This document shows, piece after piece, positions 26,064 to 35,174 of a stretch of 64,000 nucleotides of DNA (position 1 is its first letter; each line of letters begins with the position of its first letter). Made by a program: the position numbers and the translations under genes. Where the stretch lies: NCBI RefSeq assembly GCF_000718015.1, contig NZ_JODY01000018.1, positions 1-64,000 on the forward strand, in the 5' to 3' direction. A model generated the notes under the pieces. It was not told the origin of the DNA. It saw nothing but the letters and a program-made list of their open reading frames with translations, and did not search any database. The stretch is from Streptomyces catenulae (GTDB lineage: Bacteria > Actinomycetota > Actinomycetes > Streptomycetales > Streptomycetaceae).

Positions 26064-27719
26064 TCAGGCCGTGGTCGACGGCCGTTTCAGGAGGACGATG
26101 CCGTCCTGGTCGGTGATCTGGCGGTAGCCGTGGGCGCGGTAGAGGTCGAGCATGCGGGCCGTGCCGGCCGCCGGGCAGGGTGTCTTGACGGTGGGGTCGT
26201 GCCGGTCGGAGATCACCCAGTCCGGCAGCCGGGCGGGCAGCCCGGTGGGCGCCGCGGGGTCCGGGCCGGTGCCGAAGCAGACCAGGCTGACGGTGGTGCG
26301 GCCGGTCAGGAACGGCGCCAGCCGGTTGGACGAGGCGACCCGCGCACCGTCCGGGATCCGCGCCGCCACCTCCTCGGCGGTGCGGACGTGCGCCGGGGTG
26401 CGCCAGGCCGAGGGGAGCACCAGGTCGTGGAAGGGGTAGACGGCCGCGGCGATCAGCGTGAACGTCGCGGAGAAGGCCAGCACCCGGCGGCGCCGACGGG
26501 CCGGGAACAGCTCCGGCCTGCGGTGCAGCACATCGATCAGACCGGCGAAGACGAGCGGCATCAGCACGGCGTTGTAGTGGAAGTTCGGCTGCCAGTAGTG
26601 CTCGTTCCCGGCCACCAGCCGCCAGCCGAGGGTGGGCAGACAGAGCAGCGTCAGCGGGGAGCGCAGCCCGAAGAAGGCGGTGGGCGCGGCCAGCATGAAC
26701 AGCAGCAGCCACTTCATCGGCGGCCAGAAGAGGTGCAGCGCCGCCGACACGAGGCCGGTCCCGCCGCCGGACGGCGCCCCGCCCGGCAGCTGCTGCCAGT
26801 AGTCGAAACCGCCGTGCGGATTCATCGCGGGCAGCAGGACCAGCATCTCCACCGCGGTGCCCGCCACCCCGACCACGACGGCGGCGAGCCCGAGCCACCA
26901 CGGTCCGCGCGACCGCTCCCCGGGGCGGGCGCGCCGTTCGCGCCCCGTCTGCCACATCACATAGCCGCCGACCGCGGCCAGGGTGAGCCCGAGGTCCTCC
27001 TTGACCAGCAACAGCGGGAGGGACCAGGCCAGCGCCGCCCGCCACCGGCGTTCGCCGAGCGCCGTGACGGCGAAGGCCAGCAGCGGGACGGCGAAGCAGA
27101 TCTCGTGGAAGTCCTTGGTGACCGCCGTGGCGATGCCCCACGAGGCGCCCATGCCGCAGCCGATGACGAGCCCCGCGACCGGCCCGGCCGCGCGGTGCGC
27201 CCACCGGGTGAGCGGATAGCACGCCGCCGCCATCAGGGCGGCCTGGACGACGAGCAGGGTGGTGGCGTCGGGGAAGAGCCGGTAGACGGGGGCGACGAGG
27301 ACCAGGATCGGGTGGAAGTGGTCCCCGAGGAGGTTGAAGCCGGGGCCCTTCAACTCCACGACCGGCGCCCGGCCGTGGGCGTAGGCGCGGATCGCCTGCT
27401 CGAATATCCCCAGGTCGTAGCCTGCGTTGAGCATCTGGCCGTGGCGCAGCAGCGAGACGACGGTGTAGAGGACGAAACAGGCCACGGAGAGCGACCAGGC
27501 CAGGGCCCGCGGGCCGGGGATGCGGTCGCGCAGCGCCGGGAGGAGACGCCCGGGGAGACGGGCGAGGCGCCCGCCGGATCCGTCGTCCCCCGGCGGCCGT
27601 TGCGCGGCGGCGTCCGCCGGTTTCCGGGCCCCCGGTAGGCGGCCGGTGTCCGCCGCGTCCCGGGCGGTGCGCCCGGTCGTCACGGGTATGCCGTCGCTCC
27701 GCTCCGCCGACTGTGTCAT
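26064..27719 (-). CDS. DUF2079 multi-pass membrane protein
   Basis: The 551-residue protein has a disordered N-terminus of about 70 residues, then about ten membrane helices. Family features include LRHGQMLNAGYDLGIFEQAIRAYAHG and NLLGDHFHPILVLVAPVYRLFPD. DUF2079 proteins look like membrane glycosyltransferases of the GT-C fold; the Asp in YDLGIFEQ may be the catalytic acid. A short exported C-terminal domain follows. The substrate is unknown. Confidence 0.85.
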   Translation of the reverse strand: MTQSAERSDGIPVTTGRTARDAADTGRLPGARKPADAAAQRPPGDDGSGGRLARLPGRLLPALRDRIPGPRALAWSLSVACFVLYTVVSLLRHGQMLNAGYDLGIFEQAIRAYAHGRAPVVELKGPGFNLLGDHFHPILVLVAPVYRLFPDATTLLVVQAALMAAACYPLTRWAHRAAGPVAGLVIGCGMGASWGIATAVTKDFHEICFAVPLLAFAVTALGERRWRAALAWSLPLLLVKEDLGLTLAAVGGYVMWQTGRERRARPGERSRGPWWLGLAAVVVGVAGTAVEMLVLLPAMNPHGGFDYWQQLPGGAPSGGGTGLVSAALHLFWPPMKWLLLFMLAAPTAFFGLRSPLTLLCLPTLGWRLVAGNEHYWQPNFHYNAVLMPLVFAGLIDVLHRRPELFPARRRRRVLAFSATFTLIAAAVYPFHDLVLPSAWRTPAHVRTAEEVAARIPDGARVASSNRLAPFLTGRTTVSLVCFGTGPDPAAPTGLPARLPDWVISDRHDPTVKTPCPAAGTARMLDLYRAHGYRQITDQDGIVLLKRPSTTA

Positions 27720-27909
27720 CGCCCCACCTGTGCTCGGCCCGCCGGACGCCGCCCCGCCGCGGGCGGGCGGAAGGTGCGGCGCGCGGCGGGGACGCCGGGC
27801 GCCCGGGCGGCCACGGGAGTGTAGACCGGGCGGTGCGCCCGGCGGCCCGGCCGCGGCGCGTCGGGGAACCGGTGGCGCCCGCCCGCCCGCTGACGGGCCG
27901 GTGGCACCC

Positions 27910-29460
27910 TCAGCCGCTCAGCTCCACCCGGGCGAGGACGTTCACCCCGTCCGCCCACCGTGTCGAGGCGTTGGCGCAGCGCACCGGCAGGCCCCGGTCG
28001 GGGAAGTCCGGGTCGGGGAGGGCGAGTCCGAGGTGGTGGACGCCGCGGGTGCCGCGGGGGACGGGGAGGCGGGCGCGGAGGGTGGTGGGCGCCGGGACGC
28101 CGTGGTCGTCGTCGGTCTCCGTACGGCCCCGCGGCTGCCAGCCGCGCCAGTCGGCCCGGGTGTCCACCGCGGACACCGGCCGCCCGGCCGCGTCCAGGAG
28201 CAGCAGCCGGACCGGCCGCGGATGCTTGGGCGGGGCGAAGCCGCGGTTGACGACGTCGACCTCCACCGGCAGCCGCCCGTCCCGGCCCACGCCCGCGGCG
28301 GCGTACCGGGCCTCGCGTATCTCGATCCGGTAGCCGAGGTGGTCGCGGAGGTACTCGAAGGCGGTACGGGGCACCGCGCGGCCCGCGCGGTCGCGGAAGT
28401 AGCCGTCCGAGAGCGGTAGGTGGGCCTCGCCGATCTGCGTCTCGGTGAGGTCCGTGGTCCGCCAGGCGGGGAGGGTCACGGTGGCGTTGTGGACCAGCGA
28501 CAGGCTGTCGAAGCGGAGCGTCTGCAACCGCCGCGCCGCGGTGAGCGGCGGGATGACGGTGCTCCAGGCGTACGGATCGGTGCTCTGTCCCTTGTCCCAG
28601 GGCATCTCGCCGTCGGTCATCCGGTCCCGGGTGACGTCGAGATAGGTCGGCCAGCCGGGATTGCCGGGGACGTAGTAGTCCCATTCGCCCTCGCCCAGCG
28701 TCACATAGTCGTTGTGGAAGCCGATCCGGTCCAGGAGCGCCGTGTCGGTGATCAGTTCGCGGTGGGCGGCCTGCCGGAGCTGGGTGTGCAGACCCGGCGG
28801 CAACGCGTTGACCAGCGTCGTCATGATCGCGGTGACGGCGTCGGGGTAGGTCTCGTGGGCGTGGTAACTGCCGTGCCACTCGCCCCAGTCGCCGAGGAAG
28901 CCCGCCTGCCAGACGGCGACGGCGTCGCTGTTGCGGGCGATCACGGGCGCCAGCTGTCCGATGTGGCGCCGGATGTCCTGCACGGTGTAGCGGCGCTGCT
29001 CGCGGACGCCGTCGTCGTAGGCGAAGCGGAGGACCGCCGCGTACCCCCTGCCGCGGAGTGCGCGCAGGACGCGTTCGATGTTGTCGAGCGCGCTCCGCGG
29101 GATCTCGGAGGTCGCGAAGTCCCAGAGGTAGAAGTAGAGCTGGGTGAGGTGGGCGCCCCGCCCGTACCGGCGTTCCAGCAGGTCGAGGGTGCGGGCGGCG
29201 TCGGGGGAGTGGTCCTGTTCGTTCTCCCAGGGGCTGGTGAGATCCACGGCGTTGTACGACATCTCGTAGCGGAAGCCGCGCCGTGGATTGGTGAGCGGGG
29301 CGCGGCCGTCCGGGTCGTCGGGCCGGATGCCGCGGTGCGGGACGCGGTGCCAGACGGTCCCGGTGCGCGCCGGGACCGCGAGAGCCGGGGAGACGCCGAG
29401 CGGCACGGCGGCTGCCGCGCCCAGCGCGGTCGTCAGCAGGTGGCGGCGCGGCAGCGGCAT
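27910..29460 (-). CDS. secreted DUF4874/DUF4832 protein
   Basis: The 516-residue product has a Tat-like signal with twin Arg (PRRHLLTTALGAAAAVPLG). The N-terminal DUF4874-type part includes NPRRGFRYEMSYNAV and a barrel-like region with AVWQAGFLGDWGEWHGS. The later DUF4832-type part contains EGEWDYYVPGNPGWPTYLDV and a beta-rich end. These domains resemble glycoside hydrolases and occur in exopolysaccharide clusters, but no activity is established. It lies 190 bases from the DUF2079 gene, same strand, so a joint role in a surface glycan is possible. Confidence 0.8.
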   Translation of the reverse strand: MPLPRRHLLTTALGAAAAVPLGVSPALAVPARTGTVWHRVPHRGIRPDDPDGRAPLTNPRRGFRYEMSYNAVDLTSPWENEQDHSPDAARTLDLLERRYGRGAHLTQLYFYLWDFATSEIPRSALDNIERVLRALRGRGYAAVLRFAYDDGVREQRRYTVQDIRRHIGQLAPVIARNSDAVAVWQAGFLGDWGEWHGSYHAHETYPDAVTAIMTTLVNALPPGLHTQLRQAAHRELITDTALLDRIGFHNDYVTLGEGEWDYYVPGNPGWPTYLDVTRDRMTDGEMPWDKGQSTDPYAWSTVIPPLTAARRLQTLRFDSLSLVHNATVTLPAWRTTDLTETQIGEAHLPLSDGYFRDRAGRAVPRTAFEYLRDHLGYRIEIREARYAAAGVGRDGRLPVEVDVVNRGFAPPKHPRPVRLLLLDAAGRPVSAVDTRADWRGWQPRGRTETDDDHGVPAPTTLRARLPVPRGTRGVHHLGLALPDPDFPDRGLPVRCANASTRWADGVNVLARVELSG

Positions 29461-29601
29461 GGGGGTCTCCCTACGGGCGGGGGCGGACGGTGGCGCCGAG
29501 TGTCGCGGCCGTCCGCCCGGCGGGCCATGGACGGAACGCGGCGGCGGCTGGACTTTTCCCGCCTCCGGGCGCCCGCGGTCCCCGCGTTCCGCCGGACGTC
29601 C

Positions 29602-30366
29602 CTACCGCAGCTGGGCGAGGAGACCGTCCAGAGCCTCCTTGAGGGCCGCGGTGTTGGCGGGGTCGAACCAGGTGGTGCGGATGCGCTCGTTGTTCCCCCG
29701 GGGCGTCTCGTGGTCGGCGGCGAGTTGGTGGAGGGGGCGGGTCTCGTCGCTCAGGGAGCGGCCGACGTTCCGGAACAGGCTGCGTACATACCGGTCGGCG
29801 GCGTCGGAGGCGATGCCGTGGTCGGTGGCCCAGGAGGTGAGCGTGGCGAGGTAGGCGTAGTGGGCGGTGAGCGTCCCGGTCAGGGCGGAGAAGACGTTGA
29901 AGGTGTCCTCGTCCGGGACGGGGAGTGCCCCGCCCAGCCGCTCGAAGAGGGAGTCCACCACCGGGTGCGAGGGGCAGGTCACGGTGGTGGAGCGGCGCTC
30001 GCGCACCGCGGGCAGCGGGATGGCGCGGATGATCGGGGCGCCGGTGCCGAGGGTCCGGCGCAGGTCGTCGGTGGCGACACCGGCCATCAGGCTGATCACG
30101 ATCTTGTCGTCGTCCCACCGCAGCCCGGCGAGGGCTCCGTGGTGGTCCTGGCGGCGCACGGCGATGATCACCACCTCGGAACGGTCCACCACCTCCTGGT
30201 TGTCGGCGCACACCCGCACGCCCTCGAAACGCTCGGACAGCCCGGCCGCGGTGCGCGCCCCTCGGGGCGAGAGGAAGACCTCCGGTGCCGCACCGCCCCC
30301 GCTGCGCAGGCCCTCGACGACGGCCTGGCCGATCTCGCCCACTCCGATGATGCCGATGCTCTGCAC
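29602..30366 (-). CDS. pyrroline-5-carboxylate reductase-like NAD(P)-binding protein
   Basis: The 254-residue product starts at GTG 30366, with a GGAGGAGA ribosome site just upstream. A Rossmann motif GIIGVGEIGQAVVEGL begins the protein, and VISLMAGVATDDLRRTLG and RAIPLPAVRERRS follow in ProC-like order. The C-terminal dimerisation domain is present, but the proline-synthesis signature (a run of T/SPGG) is replaced by HETPRGNNE. It may be a ProC paralogue acting on another imine or oxo acid rather than the housekeeping enzyme. Confidence 0.75.
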   Translation of the reverse strand: MQSIGIIGVGEIGQAVVEGLRSGGGAAPEVFLSPRGARTAAGLSERFEGVRVCADNQEVVDRSEVVIIAVRRQDHHGALAGLRWDDDKIVISLMAGVATDDLRRTLGTGAPIIRAIPLPAVRERRSTTVTCPSHPVVDSLFERLGGALPVPDEDTFNVFSALTGTLTAHYAYLATLTSWATDHGIASDAADRYVRSLFRNVGRSLSDETRPLHQLAADHETPRGNNERIRTTWFDPANTAALKEALDGLLAQLR

Positions 30367-30555
30367 TCTGTCTCCTCCATGGTGTGCGGTGGTCGTGAAC
30401 CGTCTCGGCACGGATCCGTACGGTCGCCGTCGGCTCCTCGTACGCGGATTCGTCGGGAGCCGGTCGTGTCGGTTTGCGGTCGTGCTCGTGCAGGTGGGGC
30501 CGGGGCGGGAGGCCGCTCGGCCGTGGGGCCCGAGGGCGGGGTGCGTCGCTCTCCG

Positions 30556-31518
30556 TCAACTCGCCAGGGCCGCGCGGAGGAACTGGCAGATCTCCGCCCG
30601 CGCGGCCTCGGCCTGCGGTTCCACACCGGGCAGGGTGAGGAACGCGTGCCTTGCGCCCGGGTACGTGGAGAGCCGTGTGGGTGTCCCGGCGGCGCGCAGC
30701 CGCTCGGCGTAGCGGCGGCCGTGGTCGGCGACCGCGTCCTGGGTGGGCACCACCACGAGCGCCGGGGCGAGCCCGCTCAGATCGTCCGCGTACAGCGGCG
30801 AGACGGCGCGGGCGTCGGCGCCGGGCGGCACGGCGAGCCGCTGGAAGAGCCGCAGTTGCGGCAGGGCCCGGGTGGGGCGGTACGCGTACTCGGTGACCGA
30901 GGCGTGGTCGAACATCGTCCCGGTCACCTCGACCGCGGGGTTGACCAGTATCTGCGCGGCCAGCCCCAGGCCGGTGTCCCGGGCCCGAAGGGCCGTCAGG
31001 GCGGTGATCAGCGCGCCGCAGCTCTCGCCGAAGACGGCGGTGCGCGCCGGGTCGACGCCCCACCGCGGGGCGTGCCGGAGCACCTGGGCGAGCGCGTCCC
31101 AGCCGTCGTCGGCGGCGTCCGCGAGCGGGCTGTCCGGGGCGAGGAGGCGGTGCTCGACCGAGACGACGACGGCGGGCAGCCGGGCGGCGAGGTGGCTGTT
31201 GGCCCAGTCGCACTGCGCCGCCGTGCCCACGAAGCCGCCGCCGTGGACATGGAGGACGAGCGGCAGGCCGTCCCGGGCCGCGGCCCCGCCGTCTCCTGCC
31301 CGGGTCGACCGGTACACCCGGACCGGGAGGTCGCGGCCGGGCAGGGCGATCTTCCGCCAGTCGATCGCGGCTCCGGGATCCGGCTCTCCGAGGATCGCGC
31401 GGGCCGCGCCGGAGGACCGGAAGCGGTTCTCCGCGTCGCGGTAGGCGAGCAGTTCCGCAGTCGTGATCGCCGAGAAGTCCGGCTCCGGCGGCCGGGTGGC
31501 GGCGGTGGTCTCGCTCAT
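30556..31518 (-). CDS. alpha/beta hydrolase of the hormone-sensitive lipase family
   Basis: The 320-residue enzyme has the oxyanion motif HVHGGGFVG, the nucleophile Ser in FGESCGALI, an acid Asp in VPTQDAVADH and His in GARHAFLTL. This is the full catalytic set of the HSL/acetyl-hydrolase group. It likely cleaves a small ester. The start ATG 31518 is divergent from a TetR gene, with a perfect palindrome between, so substrate-linked induction through that regulator is likely. Confidence 0.88.
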   Translation of the reverse strand: MSETTAATRPPEPDFSAITTAELLAYRDAENRFRSSGAARAILGEPDPGAAIDWRKIALPGRDLPVRVYRSTRAGDGGAAARDGLPLVLHVHGGGFVGTAAQCDWANSHLAARLPAVVVSVEHRLLAPDSPLADAADDGWDALAQVLRHAPRWGVDPARTAVFGESCGALITALTALRARDTGLGLAAQILVNPAVEVTGTMFDHASVTEYAYRPTRALPQLRLFQRLAVPPGADARAVSPLYADDLSGLAPALVVVPTQDAVADHGRRYAERLRAAGTPTRLSTYPGARHAFLTLPGVEPQAEAARAEICQFLRAALAS

Positions 31519-31587
31519 GTCTCCCCTTCTCCCCGCCCGGCCGGATGCCGGGCGTGCGGTGCGGTCGGAAAGCGCCTTGCCCGCATT

Positions 31588-31606
31588 ATGCACGCACCGC
31601 GTGCAT
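31588..31606. promoter_or_regulatory. probable TetR operator between hydrolase and regulator
   Basis: ATGCACGC and GCGTGCAT are perfect 8-bp arms with a 3-base ACC spacer. A further half-site GTGCAT follows at 31613. The site lies between the divergent starts at 31518 and 31652, where a local TetR repressor would act. Confidence 0.75.
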
Positions 31607-31651
31607 CGGCGAGTGCATAGAATGAGGCGGAGTGCGGACGAGAGGGGCGAG

Positions 31652-32305
31652 ATGACGGGCCGAAGGCGATGGTCGACCGAGGAGATCCTGGACGCGGCGG
31701 CGGAACTGCTGCGCACCGGCGACGCCGAGTCGTTCAGCGTGCGCAGACTCGCCGCGGCGCTCGGGACCGACTCCTCCAGCCTCTACCGGCACTTCCGCAA
31801 CAAGACCGAGCTGCTGCGTGCCGTCGCCGACCGGATCCTCCTGGCCGCCATGGACGGCCACCGCCCCGAGGGTGACTGGAAACAGCGCATCACCGCCCTG
31901 GCCCTGCGTCTGCGCGGGGCCTTCGGTGAGCAGCCCCAACTCGCCGCGGTGTGGGGGCGCCACGCCTCCGGCGGCACCGGATCCCGCCTGGTCATGGAGG
32001 AGTTGCTACAGGCCCTGCGCGCGTCCGGCCTGCCCGACGAGGAAGTCCCGGTGCGCTACCACCGCATCGTGATCCTCCTCGCCGCGCTGATCGCCTCCGA
32101 GGCCGGTATCAGCACCCTCACCCCCAAGGAGTACGAACAGGGCATGGAGCAGTTCCGCGTCGCGGTGCTCGGCGCCGACCCCGAACGCTTCCCCGCCCTG
32201 TCCCACTTCGCCCGCGACATCCGCCCCCTCGGAGCGGACCGCGGCGCCGCCTTCGAGGAGATCCTCGCCGCCCACCTCGCCCATATCGAGGCCCGGATCC
32301 CCTGA
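31652..32305 (+). CDS. TetR-family regulator (divergent to hydrolase)
   Basis: The 217-residue protein has a TetR helix-turn-helix (TEEILDAAAELLRTGDAESFSVRRLAAALGTDSSSLYRHF) and an all-helical ligand domain. ATG 31652 follows AGAGGGGCG. It probably represses itself and the adjacent hydrolase through the palindrome at 31588. The ligand is unknown. Confidence 0.88.
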   Translation: MTGRRRWSTEEILDAAAELLRTGDAESFSVRRLAAALGTDSSSLYRHFRNKTELLRAVADRILLAAMDGHRPEGDWKQRITALALRLRGAFGEQPQLAAVWGRHASGGTGSRLVMEELLQALRASGLPDEEVPVRYHRIVILLAALIASEAGISTLTPKEYEQGMEQFRVAVLGADPERFPALSHFARDIRPLGADRGAAFEEILAAHLAHIEARIP

Positions 32306-32399
32306 CGTCCACGGATCACGGGAGCGATGCGGCCGGGCCGCGCCGCTGCCGCAGGCGCGGGCGGGAGCCGCCACCGGCCCCGCCCGTGCCGATCCCCGC

Positions 32400-33995
32400 T
32401 CAGCCCACCGGTCGGAGCGCCCCGTCGCCCAGGAACGGTCGCAGGGCTTCCGCCACGCGCCCCGGTGCGCCCTCCGCCGGTGCCGCCCAGGTGATGTAGC
32501 CGTCCGGGCGTATCAGATAGAGCGCGGCGTCCGGGCCGTAGGCGTCCCGGAGATGGCCGTGTGGGTCGAGGAGATCGGGGGACGGGCCCGCGGCGCGGAC
32601 GGTGCGGAGGAGGGTCGGGTCGGCCGGGAGTGCGGCGGTGTCCAGCTCGACGTCGCCCAGTGCCAGCAGCGTGAAGTGCGGGCCCCGCAGCAGGTCGAAG
32701 AGGCGGACGGGGGCGCCGTCGGGGGTGGTGCAGGGGGCGTCCGGGGCGCGGTCACCGGCGTGCGGGACGGACTCGGGGACGTGCGGGCGCAGCTCCTGGG
32801 TGAGGGGGCTGTCCGGGTAGCCGATGCCGAGTTGGTGGAGGTCGCGGCTGCGGCGCCAGTTGCGGTCGCGGTGGAGGCGGGTGCTGGTGTCGAGGATGTG
32901 GTCGGCGATCGGCAGGCGCTCGGCCTCGTAGCTGTCGAGGAGGGTGTCGGGGGCGCCGTGGCGGAGCACCTGGCCGAGCTTCCAGCCGAGGTTGTAGGCG
33001 TCCTGCACACCGGTGTTGAGGCCCTGACCACCGGCGGGGGAGTGGATGTGCGCGGCGTCACCGGTGAGGAAGACACGGCCGGAGCGGAAGGTGTCGGCGC
33101 GGGCGGCCCGGGGGCGGTAGACGGAGGTCCACCGCACCTCGCGGATCTGCTCGGGGGTGAGATGGGTGTGGCGGGCGAGGGCGGCGCGGGTGCCTTCCTC
33201 GCTGGGGTCGGGGGTCTCGTCCGGGGCGATGACGAACACCTGGAAGAGGTCGGTGCGGGCCAGCGGGAGCATCATCACCCCGCCGAACTCGCCGGGCAGC
33301 ACCCAGCGGTGCCAGTGGTCGCGGTCGAGCCCCTCGACGCGGACGTCGGCGAGGAGCGCCGCGCCCTCCTCCAGGGACGGCCCGCTCATGGTGATGCCCA
33401 GGGCGCGGCGGACGGTGCTGCGGCCGCCGTCGGCGGCGACCAGATAGCGGGCGCGCACCGGCCGTGAGACGCCGTCGGGCCCGCGGAGGGTGGCGGTCAC
33501 CCCCTCCGTGTCCTGGGAGAACGTGGTGAGTTCGGTGCCGAAGCGGACCTCGCCGCCCAGCTCCCGCAGCCGGTCGTGGAAGAGCTTGACGGTGCGGAAG
33601 AGCGGCACCATCAGGATGTTGGCGTACGGGGTGGCGGGCGTCGGCTCGTAGCGCTCGACGGCGGTGAGGGATTCGACGAGGCGGCCGTCGCGCCAGACGC
33701 CGATCTCCGGGTAGGGACCGCCCCCCGCCTGCATGGCGTCCAGGAGCCCGAGGTCGTCGTAGACCTCCAGGGAGCGCGGCTGGTGGCCGGTGCCGCGGGC
33801 GCCGGGGGAGAGGGTCTGCTGCCGCTCGACGACGAGGGCGCGCAGTCCGCGGCGGGTCAGGTCGATGGCGAGGGCGAGGCCGGTCGGGCCCGCTCCGGCG
33901 ATGAGGACGTCGACCGCGTCGCCGGGGTCCTCGGAGGTGGGCAGGGCTGCGGCGGTGGCCGCGACGGAGGTGTCCTTAACGTTGTTAAGTGCCAT
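32400..33995 (-). CDS. FAD-dependent aromatic-type monooxygenase
   Basis: The 531-residue enzyme is a class A flavin monooxygenase (PheA/TfdB, Rox-like). FAD-binding GAGPTGLALAIDLTRRG begins near residue 33. A middle motif is YLVAADGGRSTVRR, and GDAAHIHSPAGGQGLNTGVQDAYNLGWKL is the second FAD motif. The C-terminal thioredoxin-like domain is also present. Relatives hydroxylate aromatics, polyketides or rifamycin. It is divergent from a TetR gene; one of two operators lies within its first codons, implying tight repression. Confidence 0.9.
   Translation of the reverse strand: MALNNVKDTSVAATAAALPTSEDPGDAVDVLIAGAGPTGLALAIDLTRRGLRALVVERQQTLSPGARGTGHQPRSLEVYDDLGLLDAMQAGGGPYPEIGVWRDGRLVESLTAVERYEPTPATPYANILMVPLFRTVKLFHDRLRELGGEVRFGTELTTFSQDTEGVTATLRGPDGVSRPVRARYLVAADGGRSTVRRALGITMSGPSLEEGAALLADVRVEGLDRDHWHRWVLPGEFGGVMMLPLARTDLFQVFVIAPDETPDPSEEGTRAALARHTHLTPEQIREVRWTSVYRPRAARADTFRSGRVFLTGDAAHIHSPAGGQGLNTGVQDAYNLGWKLGQVLRHGAPDTLLDSYEAERLPIADHILDTSTRLHRDRNWRRSRDLHQLGIGYPDSPLTQELRPHVPESVPHAGDRAPDAPCTTPDGAPVRLFDLLRGPHFTLLALGDVELDTAALPADPTLLRTVRAAGPSPDLLDPHGHLRDAYGPDAALYLIRPDGYITWAAPAEGAPGRVAEALRPFLGDGALRPVG
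33975..33989. promoter_or_regulatory. TetR-type operator 1, inside the first codons of the monooxygenase gene
   Basis: CTTAAC-GTT-GTTAAG is a perfect 6-bp palindrome with a 3-base spacer. It overlaps codons 3 to 7 of the monooxygenase as annotated. The same arms recur 36 bases away. Confidence 0.8.
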
Positions 33996-34010
33996 GCTTC
34001 CGAGACTGCG

Positions 34011-34025
34011 CTTAACGGTGTTAAG
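34011..34025. promoter_or_regulatory. TetR-type operator 2, just upstream of the regulator gene
   Basis: CTTAAC-GGT-GTTAAG repeats operator 1 exactly in both arms. It ends 8 bases before the TetR start codon. Centres are 36 bases apart. Confidence 0.85.
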
Positions 34026-34033
34026 TTGTCAAC

Positions 34034-34702
34034 ATGGTTTCGCGCATCGACCGGAAAAAGATGGTGGACACCGCCCTCCGGCTGCTCAACGAGGTCGGTC
34101 TCGACAGGCTCACCGTCCGCCGCATCGCCACGGAGCTGAACGTCCAGGCACCCGCGCTCTACTGGCACGTCCGCAACAAGCAGGAGCTGCTCGACGAGAT
34201 GGCCACCGAGATGATGCGCCGGATGTCCACCCCGCTGCTGGCGGAGCCCGAGTCCGCCGCCCCGTGGCAGGAGCAGCTGGCCGAGACCTGCCGCGGGATG
34301 CGCCACGGACTGCTCGGCTACCGCGACGGCGCCAAGGTCTTCAGCGGCACCCGGATGGTCGGCCACGGATACGCCGAGCCCTACGACGTCTTCCTGCGGC
34401 GGCTCGTCGGGGCGGGCTTCGCCTTCCCGGACGCGGTCCGGGCGTGGTGGACGGCGTACAACTTCACCGTCGGTCTGGTCATCGAGGAGCAGTCGGTCCA
34501 CCCGGATCCGGCCCACCCGGAGTTCCGCGACCCGGCGTACGACGACGCGGACCGCACCGCGCGGCTCGGCGACCGCTATCCGTACGCGGCGCGCGCCGGT
34601 GCCGAGCTGTTCGGCGACATCGAGCGGAACTTCGAGGCGGGGCTGCGGATCATCATCGCCGGGATCGAGGCGACGACGGAGATACGGCCGACCGCGGGCT
34701 GA
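34034..34702 (+). CDS. TetR-family regulator (TetR_C type), divergent to the monooxygenase
   Basis: The 222-residue protein has the TetR-class DNA-binding domain (VDTALRLLNEVGLDRLTVRRIATELNVQAPALYWHV) and a TetR_C ligand domain. The recognition helix resembles true TetR proteins that control drug efflux or modification. Two identical operators lie between it and the monooxygenase. A logical model is that an aromatic or antibiotic ligand releases the repressor and induces the oxidase. Confidence 0.9.
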   Translation: MVSRIDRKKMVDTALRLLNEVGLDRLTVRRIATELNVQAPALYWHVRNKQELLDEMATEMMRRMSTPLLAEPESAAPWQEQLAETCRGMRHGLLGYRDGAKVFSGTRMVGHGYAEPYDVFLRRLVGAGFAFPDAVRAWWTAYNFTVGLVIEEQSVHPDPAHPEFRDPAYDDADRTARLGDRYPYAARAGAELFGDIERNFEAGLRIIIAGIEATTEIRPTAG

Positions 34703-34768
34703 CGGTGCCTTTTCGGCCGGGGCGCGCCACGCAAGCGCTTCCGGTCGGCCGCGCGCATACTGGCCGAC

Positions 34769-35140
34769 ATGCCTTTGGCGCCGCACCACATCGTCATCGA
34801 CACCCATGATCTGCCCGCCCTGGCCCGGTTCTGGGCCGCGGTCCTGCGGTGGCGGATCCTGTCCGAGCGGGAGCGGGAGGTGGTGATCGGGCCGGACGAG
34901 AACGCCCCGGTGGGCATCTGCTTCATGCCGGTGACCGACCGCAAGACCGGCAAGAACCGTCTGCACCTGGATCTGACCACCACCGCGGAGGACCGGGAGG
35001 ACGAGATCGCGCGCGTCCTCGCCCTCGGCGCCCGCCGGGTGGACGTCGGCCAGCGCGGCGACGAGTCGTGGACCGTCCTCGCCGACCCGGAGGGGAACGA
35101 ATTCTGCGTGGTCCGGCCGAAGCGGACCCTCATCGGCTGA
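34769..35140 (+). CDS. VOC/glyoxalase-fold protein
   Basis: The 123-residue protein has the paired beta-alpha-beta modules of the VOC superfamily: HHIVIDTHDLPALARFWAAVLRW at the start and WTVLADPEGNEFCVV near the end. Many streptomycete members of this small group act as antibiotic-binding or isomerase-like proteins, but no function is known here. It is 66 bases after the TetR gene, so it may share its transcript. Confidence 0.85.
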   Translation: MPLAPHHIVIDTHDLPALARFWAAVLRWRILSEREREVVIGPDENAPVGICFMPVTDRKTGKNRLHLDLTTTAEDREDEIARVLALGARRVDVGQRGDESWTVLADPEGNEFCVVRPKRTLIG

Positions 35141-35174
35141 GGGCGCCCGCGCGCCGCGCGGGCGCCCCGGCCCC

